A DNA stretch of 64,000 nucleotides, taken from NCBI RefSeq assembly GCF_003997935.1, contig NZ_RZQL01000002.1, forward strand, positions 1 through 64,000, in the 5' to 3' direction. This document shows positions 16,484 through 24,368 of this stretch, one piece after another (position 1 is the stretch's first letter; each line of letters begins with the position of its first letter). A program made the position numbers and the translations under genes. The stretch comes from Mesorhizobium sp. M7A.F.Ca.US.006.01.1.1 (GTDB taxonomy: Bacteria > Pseudomonadota > Alphaproteobacteria > Rhizobiales > Rhizobiaceae). The notes under the pieces are model-generated. The model saw only the letters and a list, made by a program, of their open reading frames with translations, did no database searches and was not told the DNA's origin.

Positions 16484-18934
16484 TCACTCCGCCGCCTGCG
16501 CAAACCCGACCGAGGCCATCGGCCGGAATTCGTGCTTGTCCTTGCCGGAAACGCGTTCAGACCACGGGTCGACCTGGGCGAATTTCTGGCTGAAGACGAA
16601 GCGGTCGTAATAGGCCTTGCGCTTCTCGCCATCGTCCATGATCTGGCGCTTGATTTCGGGGATGCCGATGCGCTTGGCCCATTTGTAGATGCGCTCGAGA
16701 TAGCGGCCCTGCTCGCGGTACATCTGCGTCAGCGCCACGATGTGCTCCAGCGCCTCGTCCTCGGTCCTGACCAGGCCGAGCACCTCGGTGCCCTTGATGT
16801 CGAGGCCGGCCGCCCCGGCGAAATGGATCTCATAGCCGGAGTCGACGCAGATGACGCCGACATCCTTGCAGGTCGCCTCGGCGCAGTTGCGCGGACAGCC
16901 CGACACCGCCATCTTGACCTTGGCCGGCGTCCACGAACCCCACATGAATTTTTCGATGCGGACGCCAAACCCCGTCGAATCCTGCGTGCCGAAGCGGCAC
17001 CAGTCCGAGCCGACGCAGGTCTTCACCGTGCGCAGGCCCTTGGCATAGGCGTGGCCGGAGACGAAGCCGGCCTGGCCGAGATCGGCCCATACCGCCGGCA
17101 GGTCTTCCTTACGGATGCCGAGCATGTCGATGCGCTGGCCGCCGGTGACCTTGACCATCGGGATCTCGAACTTGTCGACGACGTCGGCGATGGCGCGCAG
17201 CTCCGCGGCATTGGTGACGCCGCCCCACATGCGTGGCACCACCGAATAGGTGCCATCCTTCTGGATGTTGGCGTGTACGCGCTCGTTGATGAAGCGCGAC
17301 TGGTAGTCGTCGGCATAGTCGTCCGGCCAGTCGCAGACGAGATAGTAGTTGAGCGCCGGCCGGCATTTGGCGCAGCCGCAGGAGGTCGTCCACTCCAGTT
17401 CCTGCATGACGGCGGGAATGGTCTTCAGGCTCTTGGCGATGATCAGCCGGCGCACCTCATCATGGCCGAGCGTCGTGCAGCCGCACATCGGCTGCACCGC
17501 CGCCGGATTGTACTTGTCGCCGATGGTCAGCACCATCAGCTTCTCGACCAACCCGGTGCAGGAGCCGCAGGAGGCCGACGCCTTGGTGTGGGCGCGCACA
17601 GCGTCGAGCGAGGTCAGCCCCTTGGCCGTGATCGCGCCAGTGATCTTTCCCTTGCAAACGCCGTTGCAGCCGCAGATTTCCGCATCATCCGGCAAGGCTG
17701 CAACGGCCGCCATAGGGTCCAGCGGGGCACCCCCCTGGTAGGACTGGCCGAAGATGAGCGTGTCGCGCATCTCGGAAATGTCGGTCTGCTTCTTCTTGAG
17801 ATCGTTGAACCAGGCGCCATCGGCCGTCTCGCCATAGAGCACGGTGCCGATAATGCGGTCGTCCTTCAGCACCAGGCGCTTGTAGACGCCGGCGGCAGCG
17901 TCGCGCAGCACGATCTCCTGGCGGTCCTCGCCCTCGGCGAAATCGCCGAGCGAGAACAGGTCGATGCCGGTGACCTTTAGCTTGGTTGGCGTGTCCATAT
18001 GGACGAAGGCCGCCGCTTCGTTGCCGGCAAGCTGGCTGGCGGTGACGCGTGCCATCTCGTAGAGCGGTGCCACCAGACCATAGACCTGGCCGTTGACCTC
18101 GGCACATTCGCCGAGCGCGTAGATGTCGGGATCGTTGCTGCGCATGCCGGCGTCGACGACGATGCCCCTGTTGACGGCGATGCCGGCCTGTTTCGCCAGC
18201 GCCGAATTCGGCCTGATGCCGACGGCCATCACCACGAGCGTTGCTGGGATAATGGTGCCGTCAGCAAGCTCCACCTGCCCGACCTTGCCGTTGCCTGTGA
18301 TCGCCTGTGTGTTGGCCTTGGTGATGACCTTGATGCCGCGCTGTTCCACCGCACGCTGCAAGAGATAGCCGGCGGCCGGATCGAGCTGGCGCTCCATGAG
18401 CGTCGGCATGACATGCAGCACGGTGACGTCCATGCCTTGCGCGTTCAGCCCCGCCGCCGCCTCCAGTCCGAGCAGGCCGCCGCCGATGACCACCGCCTTG
18501 GCGCGCGACTGGGCGGCGAGCATCATGGCCTGCACGTCGTCGAGATCACGATAGGTCAGCACGCCCGGCAGATCATGGCCGGGCACCGGAATGATGAACG
18601 GCACCGAGCCGGTGGCGATGACGAGCTTGTCGTAGGGCTCGGTGACGCCATGATCGGAGGTGACGGTCTTCGCCGTCCGGTCGATGGCGACGATCTTGTG
18701 GCCCTTGTATAGGGTGATGTTGTTGGCGATGTACCAGCCGTCGCCGTGGATGATGATCTCCTCATAGGCCTTCTCGCCCGACAGCACCGGCGACAGCATG
18801 ATGCGGTCGTAATTGACGCGCGGCTCGGCGTTGAAGATGGTGACGGTGTAGCGGCCTGGCGCCTGTTCCAGCAGGTGCTCCAGCATGCGCCCGGGGGCCA
18901 TGCCGTTGCCGATGATGACAAGTCTTTCGCTCAT
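16484..18934 (-). CDS. nirB: Nitrite reductase [NAD(P)H] large subunit NirB
   Basis: Cytoplasmic siroheme enzyme reducing nitrite to ammonia, 816 residues. In order: FAD/NAD(P)H-binding domains (VIIGNGMAPGRMLEHLL at the N-terminus and VVIGGGLLGLEAAAGL near residue 147), two BFD-like [2Fe-2S] modules (CGCNGVCKGKI and SCGSC, then CGCTTLG and SCGCAKC), a ferredoxin-nitrite-reductase half domain, and the siroheme/[4Fe-4S] ligand pattern CVGSDWCRFG, then SGCPRNCAEATCKDVG. Length is normal for the family. It lies between the nitrate transporter ATPase (4-base gap) and nirD. Confidence 0.95.
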   Translation of the reverse strand: MSERLVIIGNGMAPGRMLEHLLEQAPGRYTVTIFNAEPRVNYDRIMLSPVLSGEKAYEEIIIHGDGWYIANNITLYKGHKIVAIDRTAKTVTSDHGVTEPYDKLVIATGSVPFIIPVPGHDLPGVLTYRDLDDVQAMMLAAQSRAKAVVIGGGLLGLEAAAGLNAQGMDVTVLHVMPTLMERQLDPAAGYLLQRAVEQRGIKVITKANTQAITGNGKVGQVELADGTIIPATLVVMAVGIRPNSALAKQAGIAVNRGIVVDAGMRSNDPDIYALGECAEVNGQVYGLVAPLYEMARVTASQLAGNEAAAFVHMDTPTKLKVTGIDLFSLGDFAEGEDRQEIVLRDAAAGVYKRLVLKDDRIIGTVLYGETADGAWFNDLKKKQTDISEMRDTLIFGQSYQGGAPLDPMAAVAALPDDAEICGCNGVCKGKITGAITAKGLTSLDAVRAHTKASASCGSCTGLVEKLMVLTIGDKYNPAAVQPMCGCTTLGHDEVRRLIIAKSLKTIPAVMQELEWTTSCGCAKCRPALNYYLVCDWPDDYADDYQSRFINERVHANIQKDGTYSVVPRMWGGVTNAAELRAIADVVDKFEIPMVKVTGGQRIDMLGIRKEDLPAVWADLGQAGFVSGHAYAKGLRTVKTCVGSDWCRFGTQDSTGFGVRIEKFMWGSWTPAKVKMAVSGCPRNCAEATCKDVGVICVDSGYEIHFAGAAGLDIKGTEVLGLVRTEDEALEHIVALTQMYREQGRYLERIYKWAKRIGIPEIKRQIMDDGEKRKAYYDRFVFSQKFAQVDPWSERVSGKDKHEFRPMASVGFAQAAE

Positions 18935-18938
18935 GGTG

Positions 18939-19736
18939 CTACTCCGCGGCTTCGACGAAGCGGTGGCGTTCGTAGAGGAACTTCAGCACCGCCTCGCGGC
19001 AGCGCAGGAAGGTCCGGTCGGACGAGAGTTCGACGCGCCGGCGCGGCCGCGCCAGCGGCACGGCAAGCACTTCGCCGATGGTCGCCGCCGGGCCATTGGT
19101 CATCATGACGATGCGGTCGGACAGCAGCACCGCCTCGTCGACATCGTGGGTGATCATGATCGTCGTCGAGCCGAGCCTGGAGTGGATGTCCATCACCGCA
19201 TCCTGCAGATGGGCGCGCGTCAGCGCATCGAGCGCGCCGAACGGCTCGTCGAGCAGCAGTATCTTCGGCTCCATGGCCAGTGCTCGGGCGATCCCGACGC
19301 GCTGCTTCATGCCGCCCGATATTTCTGCCGGGCGTTTATCCTTGGCATGCGCCATCTGCACGAGGTCGAGATTGCGCATGATCCAGTCATGCCGCTCGGC
19401 CTTGCTCTTCGAACGACCGAAGACCTTCGACACCGCCAGATTGATGTTTTCGTAGACGGTCAGCCACGGCAAAAGGCTGTGGTTCTGGAACACCACGGCG
19501 CGTTCCGGTCCGGGGCTGTCGACCTCCTTGTCCTCGAGCAGCACGGCGCCGGCGGACACTTTGGTCAGCCCGGCGATCAGATTGAGCAGGGTCGACTTGC
19601 CGCAGCCGGAATGGCCGATGATGGAGACGAATTCGCCCTTGTCGATGGTCAATCGGATGTCCTTCAACACCTCGCTGACCTGGGCACCACGGGCAAAGGA
19701 TTTGTCGATATGATCGAGTTTCAGATAGGCCGTCAT
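18939..19736 (-). CDS. nrtD: Nitrate ABC transporter ATP-binding protein NrtD/NasD
   Basis: Cytoplasmic ATPase of the nitrate/taurine/sulfonate importer family, 265 residues. Walker A is GHSGCGKSTLLN (about residue 43), signature ISGGMKQRVGIARAL, Walker B ILLLDEPFGALD, H-loop MITHDVDEAV. The start is ATG at 19736 (MTAYLKLDHIDKSF) with GGAGAGGG upstream. A 23-residue extension from 19805 would overlap nrtB and is not family-like. Co-transcribed with nrtA and nrtB upstream and nirB downstream. Confidence 0.92.
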   Translation of the reverse strand: MTAYLKLDHIDKSFARGAQVSEVLKDIRLTIDKGEFVSIIGHSGCGKSTLLNLIAGLTKVSAGAVLLEDKEVDSPGPERAVVFQNHSLLPWLTVYENINLAVSKVFGRSKSKAERHDWIMRNLDLVQMAHAKDKRPAEISGGMKQRVGIARALAMEPKILLLDEPFGALDALTRAHLQDAVMDIHSRLGSTTIMITHDVDEAVLLSDRIVMMTNGPAATIGEVLAVPLARPRRRVELSSDRTFLRCREAVLKFLYERHRFVEAAE

Positions 19737-19746
19737 TGCCCTCTCC

Positions 19747-20637
19747 TCACTTTGCCGTTGTGCCGCGGGTGACGAAGGCGCCGACCGCCGCGACCAGCCG
19801 GTCAAGGCAGAAGCCGGTGACGCCGATATAGGCGAGCGCGACGATGATGTCGGGCAGCCGCGACGAGTTCCACGCGTCCCAGATGAAGAAGCCGATGCCG
19901 ACGCCGCCGGTCAGCATTTCGGCGGCGACGATGGCGAGCCAGGACAGGCCTATGCCGATCCTCAGGCCGGTGAAGATGTAAGGCGCGGCGGCCGGCACCA
20001 TGATCTTGACGAAGAATTCGAACTGGTTGAGCCGCAGGATGCGCGACACGTTGCGGTAATCCTCGGGAATGTTGCGCACGCCGACCGCGGTGTTGATGAT
20101 GATTGGCCAGATCGACGTGATGAAGATGACGAAGATCGCCGACGGGCTGGAATCGCGGAACGCCGCCAGCGACAGCGGCAGCCAGGCCAGGGGTGGCACC
20201 GTGCGCAGGATCTGGAACACCGGGTCGAGGCCGCGCATCGCCCATATCGACTGGCCGACCAGCGCGCCGAGAGCGACGCCGACGATCGCAGCCAGGCCGA
20301 AACCGATGGCGACACGCTGCAGCGAGATCAGCACCCGCCAGGCGAGCCCGATATCCTGCGGGCCATTGTCGAAGAACGGATGTGCGATCAGATCGTAGGC
20401 CTCGTTCCACACCTGGGTGGGCGGCGGCAGGCTCGATGTCGGCGACGAACAGGCGATCTGCCAGACGACCAACATCAGCGCGATGACGATGATGGGCGGC
20501 ACCAGCGCGCTCGCCAGTTTGCCGGCGATGGCGAGCGGATCGAAGCGACGCCGCGCCCTGGCGGTAAAGGCGATGACCGCTGCCGGCTTGGCGGGAAAGG
20601 CCTTCACCTTGGTGTCCTCGATAGTCTGGATCGACAT
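19747..20637 (-). CDS. nrtB: Nitrate ABC transporter permease NrtB
   Basis: Inner-membrane permease of 296 residues. A cytoplasmic N-terminal tail is followed by about six hydrophobic segments. The NrtB-specific stretch VWNEAYDLIAHPFFDNGPQD lies near residue 85, and the EAA loop (IPEDYRNVSRILRLNQFEFF) near residue 197. It lies 10 bases before nrtD and 70 bases after nrtA. Together with NrtA and NrtD it forms the high-affinity nitrate importer. Confidence 0.93.
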   Translation of the reverse strand: MSIQTIEDTKVKAFPAKPAAVIAFTARARRRFDPLAIAGKLASALVPPIIVIALMLVVWQIACSSPTSSLPPPTQVWNEAYDLIAHPFFDNGPQDIGLAWRVLISLQRVAIGFGLAAIVGVALGALVGQSIWAMRGLDPVFQILRTVPPLAWLPLSLAAFRDSSPSAIFVIFITSIWPIIINTAVGVRNIPEDYRNVSRILRLNQFEFFVKIMVPAAAPYIFTGLRIGIGLSWLAIVAAEMLTGGVGIGFFIWDAWNSSRLPDIIVALAYIGVTGFCLDRLVAAVGAFVTRGTTAK

Positions 20638-20707
20638 GTCTGGGGAAAACTCCGTGGGGCAGATAATTCGAGCGACAAACGGCGCAATGCGCCGTTTGCG
20701 CAGGGGT

Positions 20708-22024
20708 TCAAGCCGACGCCTTGATCTTCAGGCTGTCGAGATAGGCGGACGGGTTGGCCGGATCGAAGATCTTGCCGTCGAAGAAGGTCTCGACACCACG
20801 CGACGATGAGGCCGGAACGTCGGCTGCCGCGACACCGAGATCCTTGGCCGCCTCGCGCCACAGATCCTCGCGGTTGACCTGATCGACCAGCGCCTTGATG
20901 TCGGTGGTCGGCGCGAATTTGCCCCAGCGGATGTTCTCGGCAAGGAACCACGCATCGTGGCTCTTGAACGGATAGGAGACGCCGCTCTTCCAGAACTTCA
21001 TGTAGAGATCGGTGCCGTTGGCGACGCGGCCATTGCCGTAATTGATGTCGCCCTTGAGGCGGCCGATGATGTCGGCGACTGGCACGTTCATCCATTGCCG
21101 CTTGCCGATGATGGCGGCCATCTCGTCCTTGTTCTCAGCAGCCTCGCACCATTGCTGCGCTTCCATGACGGCCATCAGGATCGCCTTGGTGGCATTCGGG
21201 TGTTTCTCGATGAATTCGGCGCGCAGGCCGAGCGCCTTTTCCGGATGGCCCTTCCACAATTCGCCTGTCGTGGCGGCGGTGAAGCCGACGCCCTGGTGGA
21301 CGAGCTGCTCATTCCACGGCTCGCCGACGCAGAACACGTCCATGTTGCCGACCTTCATGTTGGCCACCATCTGCGGCGGCGGCACGACGATGGTCGAGAC
21401 ATCCTTGTCGGGGTCGATGCCACCGGCTGCCAGCCAGTAGCGCAGCCACAGATCATGCGTTCCGCCCGGGAAGGTCATGGCAGCCTTGATTTCCTTGCCG
21501 GCCGCCTTCTTGGCGGCGAAGGCGTCTTTCAGCTTCGAGGCATCGAGGCCGACACCGGTGCCGGCATATTCCTGGGCGACCGAAATGCCCTGGCAGTCGT
21601 AGTTGAGCCGCGCCACGATCGCCATCGGCATCGGCTGGTTGTTCTGCGTCACCTTGCCGGTGTGCATGAGGTAAGGCAGCGGTGTCAGTATATGGGCGCC
21701 GTCGATGCCGTTGGCCGCGCCGCCGAGCATCAGATTGTCGCGTGTCGCACCCCAGGAGGCCTGCTTGAGCACCTCGACATCGGGCATGCCGAACTTGGCG
21801 AACAGCCCCTTCTCCTTCGCGATCATCAGCGGTGCCGCATCGGTGAGCGCGATGAAGCCGAGCTTGGCGCCGGTGACCTCCGGAGTGGCGGTGGCGGCAT
21901 AGGCGCCGGAAGGGAAGAGCTTGCGGGCCGCCACGAAAAGGCCGGCCGTCATCGCGCTGCTGACCAGAAAATCGCGGCGCGTCATGTCCTTGAGGGTCGT
22001 TCCAGTCCTGATCCGTTTCGTCAT
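20708..22024 (-). CDS. nrtA: Nitrate ABC transporter substrate-binding protein NrtA (Tat-exported)
   Basis: Periplasmic nitrate-binding protein of 438 residues. The start is ATG at 22024 with CCGGAG 6 bases upstream. The N-terminus has a twin-arginine signal (MTRRDFLVSSAMTAGLFVAA). The mature part shows the NrtA/CmpA patterns LGFIALTDAAPLMIAKEKGLF, GTHDLWLRYWLAAGGIDPDKD and NMDVFCVGEPWNEQLV. It is the first gene after the regulated leader and is paralogous to the sensor NasS encoded upstream. Confidence 0.94.
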   Translation of the reverse strand: MTKRIRTGTTLKDMTRRDFLVSSAMTAGLFVAARKLFPSGAYAATATPEVTGAKLGFIALTDAAPLMIAKEKGLFAKFGMPDVEVLKQASWGATRDNLMLGGAANGIDGAHILTPLPYLMHTGKVTQNNQPMPMAIVARLNYDCQGISVAQEYAGTGVGLDASKLKDAFAAKKAAGKEIKAAMTFPGGTHDLWLRYWLAAGGIDPDKDVSTIVVPPPQMVANMKVGNMDVFCVGEPWNEQLVHQGVGFTAATTGELWKGHPEKALGLRAEFIEKHPNATKAILMAVMEAQQWCEAAENKDEMAAIIGKRQWMNVPVADIIGRLKGDINYGNGRVANGTDLYMKFWKSGVSYPFKSHDAWFLAENIRWGKFAPTTDIKALVDQVNREDLWREAAKDLGVAAADVPASSSRGVETFFDGKIFDPANPSAYLDSLKIKASA

Positions 22025-22080
22025 CGTCATCTCCGGTTGGGCGCGGCTTGGGATCCGCGTCGTCGATTGCGTGTTGATCA

Positions 22081-22147
22081 AAACAAAAAAGCCGCCAGCC
22101 AGGTCTTCGCGTCCGGGTGACCGGGAGCGCGCATTGACCTGAGCGGC
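22081..22147 (-). terminator. Intrinsic terminator in the nrtA leader
   Basis: On the minus strand an arm GCCGCTCAGGTC (plus 22136-22147) pairs with GACCTGGCTGGCGGC (plus 22091-22105), with a nested CCGG-TCAC-CCGG hairpin inside, and is followed at once by TTTTTTGTTT (plus 22081-22090). It lies 57 bases before the nrtA start codon, so the whole nitrate operon must be read through it. This is the classical target of NasT-type antitermination. Confidence 0.8.
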
Positions 22148-22159
22148 AGCTTTGCCTGT

Positions 22160-22179
22160 GGCGCCCGCCATTGGACGCC
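22160..22179 (-). promoter_or_regulatory. ANTAR-type hexaloop hairpin (NasT RNA target)
   Basis: On the minus strand GGCGTCC and GGGCGCC form a seven-pair stem closing the hexaloop AAUGGC. A at loop position 1 and G at position 4 are the residues required for recognition by ANTAR-domain proteins such as NasT. It ends 12 bases before the 5' arm of the terminator at 22081-22147. The usual first hairpin of the two-hairpin ANTAR motif is not clear: CCC-TTCAC-GGG just upstream has a five-base loop. Confidence 0.65.
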
Positions 22180-22214
22180 TGTTCCGTGACCCGTGAAGGG
22201 CCTGTTTATTTTAA

Positions 22215-22230
22215 AGCAGGAACCGTGCCA
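22215..22230 (-). promoter_or_regulatory. Sigma-54 promoter of the nrtA-nasA operon
   Basis: The minus strand reads TGGCACGGTTCCTGCT, matching TGGCAC-N5-TTGCW with one mismatch and the correct GG-N10-GC spacing. Transcription would begin near 22204, placing the ANTAR hairpin and terminator inside a leader of about 180 bases. An NtrC-type site lies about 110 bp upstream. Confidence 0.75.
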
Positions 22231-22338
22231 GTTTCGAGAAAGATAAAAAGATCAATAAAATCAGCAACCACCGCTGATCGTAGGCGCGTTGGACGATATC
22301 CCGCACAGGCTATAGATTGTTCACTAGAGCAATTGCGC

Positions 22339-22353
22339 GCACAATTTTTGTGC
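22339..22353. promoter_or_regulatory. NtrC-type enhancer site GCAC-N7-GTGC
   Basis: GCACAATTTTTGTGC is a 15-bp symmetric site of the GCAC-N7-GTGC form known for NtrC. It overlaps a second symmetric element, TTGTGC-AAT-GCACAA (22348-22362). It sits about 110 bp upstream of the sigma-54 promoter, the usual enhancer distance, between the end of nasS and nrtA. Confidence 0.65.
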
Positions 22354-22379
22354 AATGCACAAGAATGGCGCGGAAATGA

Positions 22380-23687
22380 TCATGCTTCCGCGCGAACCGA
22401 TTTCTGGCCGGTAATGTACGCGTCGATCTCGTCCGGATCGAAGATCTGGCCGTCGAAGAACCCATCCGGGCCGAGCACAAGGCCGGCGCCTGTCGCGCCA
22501 ACCGCGGTGGCAACTTGGAGCGCACCCTCAACTTTCGAATTGGCGCCGGGAAGCGCCACGCCAAGCGGCTTCAGCGCCGAACGGTAGAGGTCGGGCCGGT
22601 AGCAGTCGCGAGCGATGGCAAGGTTTTCAGGCGTGTGCGCCACGTGCCCCCAGCGCACCATCTGCGTGTAGAACCACAGCGCATGGCTCTTCCACGGAAA
22701 GTTCGCCGCCTTGTCGAAGGGGAGGAAGAAGTCGTCGATGGTCCGCTCCGCGCCGCCGCCCAGTCGGAGATGGCCGGTCAGGATCGGCATCTGCACGGCC
22801 GGCGGCAGACCGAGGAAGCCGGCCTGCGCCATCACTCCGGCCAATTCGCCATGGTTGGCCGGATCCTGGCACCAGCGCGCCGAGTGATGCAGCGCGCGCA
22901 GCAGCGCCGCCAACGCCTCGGGGTTTTCGTCTGCCCAGGCTTTGCGCACGCCGATCACCTTCTCCGGGCTGTTGCGCCATATCCGCGCCTTGACGGTGAC
23001 GATATGCCCGGTGCCGGCGGCAACCGCAGCACTGTTCCAGGGTTCGCCTACGCAGTAGCCATCGATGCGGCCGGTGGCCAGCGCATCCGCCATGAAGGGT
23101 GGCGGCACGATGACGATCTCGATTTCGCGCGTCGGATCGATGCCGCAGGCGGCGAGCCAGTAGCGCAGTTCGTAATTGTGCCCGGAATGCGGATGCACGA
23201 CGGCAAAGCGCAGCGGGTCGCGGCCGGCCGCAGCGCGCTCGCGGATGAGCGCACGCAAAGCGACACCGGCGCGCGCCGGGTCGCGGCCGGCCGCAGCGCG
23301 CTCGCGGATGAGCGCACGCAAAGCGACACCGGCGCGCGCCGGGTCGAGGTCGGCCTTGGCGCCATGCGCTGCCATGCCCGCCCAAACGGCGTTGGAGATG
23401 GTGACGCAATTGCCACCGAGGCCGAGCGAGAACGGCACGATGGTTTCCGAGGCGAGCGGCGTCAGCCCGAGATTGCAGGCGAGCGGCATCGGACCCAGCA
23501 TATGTGCAAGATGGAAGTGACCGATGGCGATGCGGTCGCGGATGTTGGCCCAGGACGTCTCGCGGTGCAGGGTGAGGTCGATGCCTTCCCGTGCCGCGAA
23601 GCCAAGCTCGCCGGCCGCGACCAGCACGGCGCTGTCGAAAAGCGGCATGAATCCGGAGGTGATCTGGTGCTCGGCAGCCATGCTCAT
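22380..23687 (-). CDS. nasS: Nitrate/nitrite sensor protein NasS
   Basis: Cytoplasmic nitrate-sensing paralogue of NrtA/CmpA, 435 residues, without a signal peptide. It shares the binder motifs GHNYELRYWLAACGIDPT, RIDGYCVGEPWNSAAV and FPWKSHALWFYTQMVRWGH. In known systems NasS holds NasT inactive until nitrate or nitrite binds. It overlaps the nasT stop by 4 bases. Residues about 116-157 contain a perfect 21-residue tandem duplication (DPARAGVALRALIRERAAAGR twice in succession, with a partial third start DPLRF) produced by a 63-bp DNA duplication. Confidence 0.9.
   Translation of the reverse strand: MSMAAEHQITSGFMPLFDSAVLVAAGELGFAAREGIDLTLHRETSWANIRDRIAIGHFHLAHMLGPMPLACNLGLTPLASETIVPFSLGLGGNCVTISNAVWAGMAAHGAKADLDPARAGVALRALIRERAAAGRDPARAGVALRALIRERAAAGRDPLRFAVVHPHSGHNYELRYWLAACGIDPTREIEIVIVPPPFMADALATGRIDGYCVGEPWNSAAVAAGTGHIVTVKARIWRNSPEKVIGVRKAWADENPEALAALLRALHHSARWCQDPANHGELAGVMAQAGFLGLPPAVQMPILTGHLRLGGGAERTIDDFFLPFDKAANFPWKSHALWFYTQMVRWGHVAHTPENLAIARDCYRPDLYRSALKPLGVALPGANSKVEGALQVATAVGATGAGLVLGPDGFFDGQIFDPDEIDAYITGQKSVRAEA
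23215..23340. repeat. Perfect 63-bp tandem duplication inside nasS
   Basis: The segment 23215-23277 is repeated without a single difference at 23278-23340, and the following six bases GGGTCG begin a third copy. Because 63 is a multiple of three the frame is kept and 21 residues are added. Complete identity in a GC-rich sequence points to a very recent event or to an unstable region. Confidence 0.95.
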
Positions 23688-24286
23688 TCGTCCTCCGGCG
23701 GTCCCAGCAGCCCCGCGGCAGTCACCAGGCTCTGGGCGATGTCGCCGATCTTGCGGTTCTGGTTCATCGCCGTCTTGCGCAGCAGCGTGTAGGCGGCCTC
23801 TTCGGAGAGGCCGCGCGATTTCATCAGGATGCCCTTGGCGCGGTCGATCACCTTGCGGCTCTCGAGCTCGCCGCGAACCTCTTCCAGTTCGCGCGCCATG
23901 CGCGAAAAGGCATTGAAGCGGCTGACCGCCATGTCGAGGATCGGCTTGACGCGCTCTTGCCGCAGACCGTCGACGACATACGCCGAAACACCGGCATCGA
24001 CCGCCGCCTCGATCGAGGCCTGGTCGGAGCGGTCGACGAACATGGCGATCGGCCGTTTTACGGCACGCGAAAGCTGGAACATGTTTTCCAGCATGTCGCG
24101 GTTCGGGTTTTCGAGATCGATGACGATGACATCGGGCTCGATCTCTGCGATCCGCCGCGCAATGCCGGTCACGTCATGAATGACCGTGACCCGCTCATGC
24201 CCGGCCTCGCGCAACCCCGCCTCGATGATCGCGGCGCGGATGCGGTTTTCATCGATCACCAGGACGGCGAGTGCGGTTCGAACCAT
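23684..24286 (-). CDS. nasT: ANTAR-domain antiterminator NasT
   Basis: RNA-binding response-regulator-like antiterminator, 200 residues. A receiver domain (residues about 1-120, VIVIDLENPNRDM around the predicted phospho-acceptor Asp) is followed by a coiled-coil and C-terminal ANTAR domain (VIDRAKGILMKSRGLSEEAAYTLLRKTAM, about residues 148-176). The start is ATG at 24286 (MVRTALAVLVIDEN). The longer frame to 24499 does not extend the receiver fold. It is expected to bind the leader hairpin at 22160-22179 when released by NasS, and is the first gene of the nitrate locus. Confidence 0.92.
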   Translation of the reverse strand: MVRTALAVLVIDENRIRAAIIEAGLREAGHERVTVIHDVTGIARRIAEIEPDVIVIDLENPNRDMLENMFQLSRAVKRPIAMFVDRSDQASIEAAVDAGVSAYVVDGLRQERVKPILDMAVSRFNAFSRMARELEEVRGELESRKVIDRAKGILMKSRGLSEEAAYTLLRKTAMNQNRKIGDIAQSLVTAAGLLGPPEDE

Positions 24287-24368
24287 GCCTGCATTGTGAC
24301 CAAGCGAAGGAATTGTGCAATGCGGTATGGTTGAGCAACCCGATATTCGCTGACCGCGCCGCAGGCGC

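Noticed and set aside
23215-23340. CRISPR-like direct repeats.
   Set aside because: There are only two adjacent copies without spacers, and they lie in frame inside nasS.
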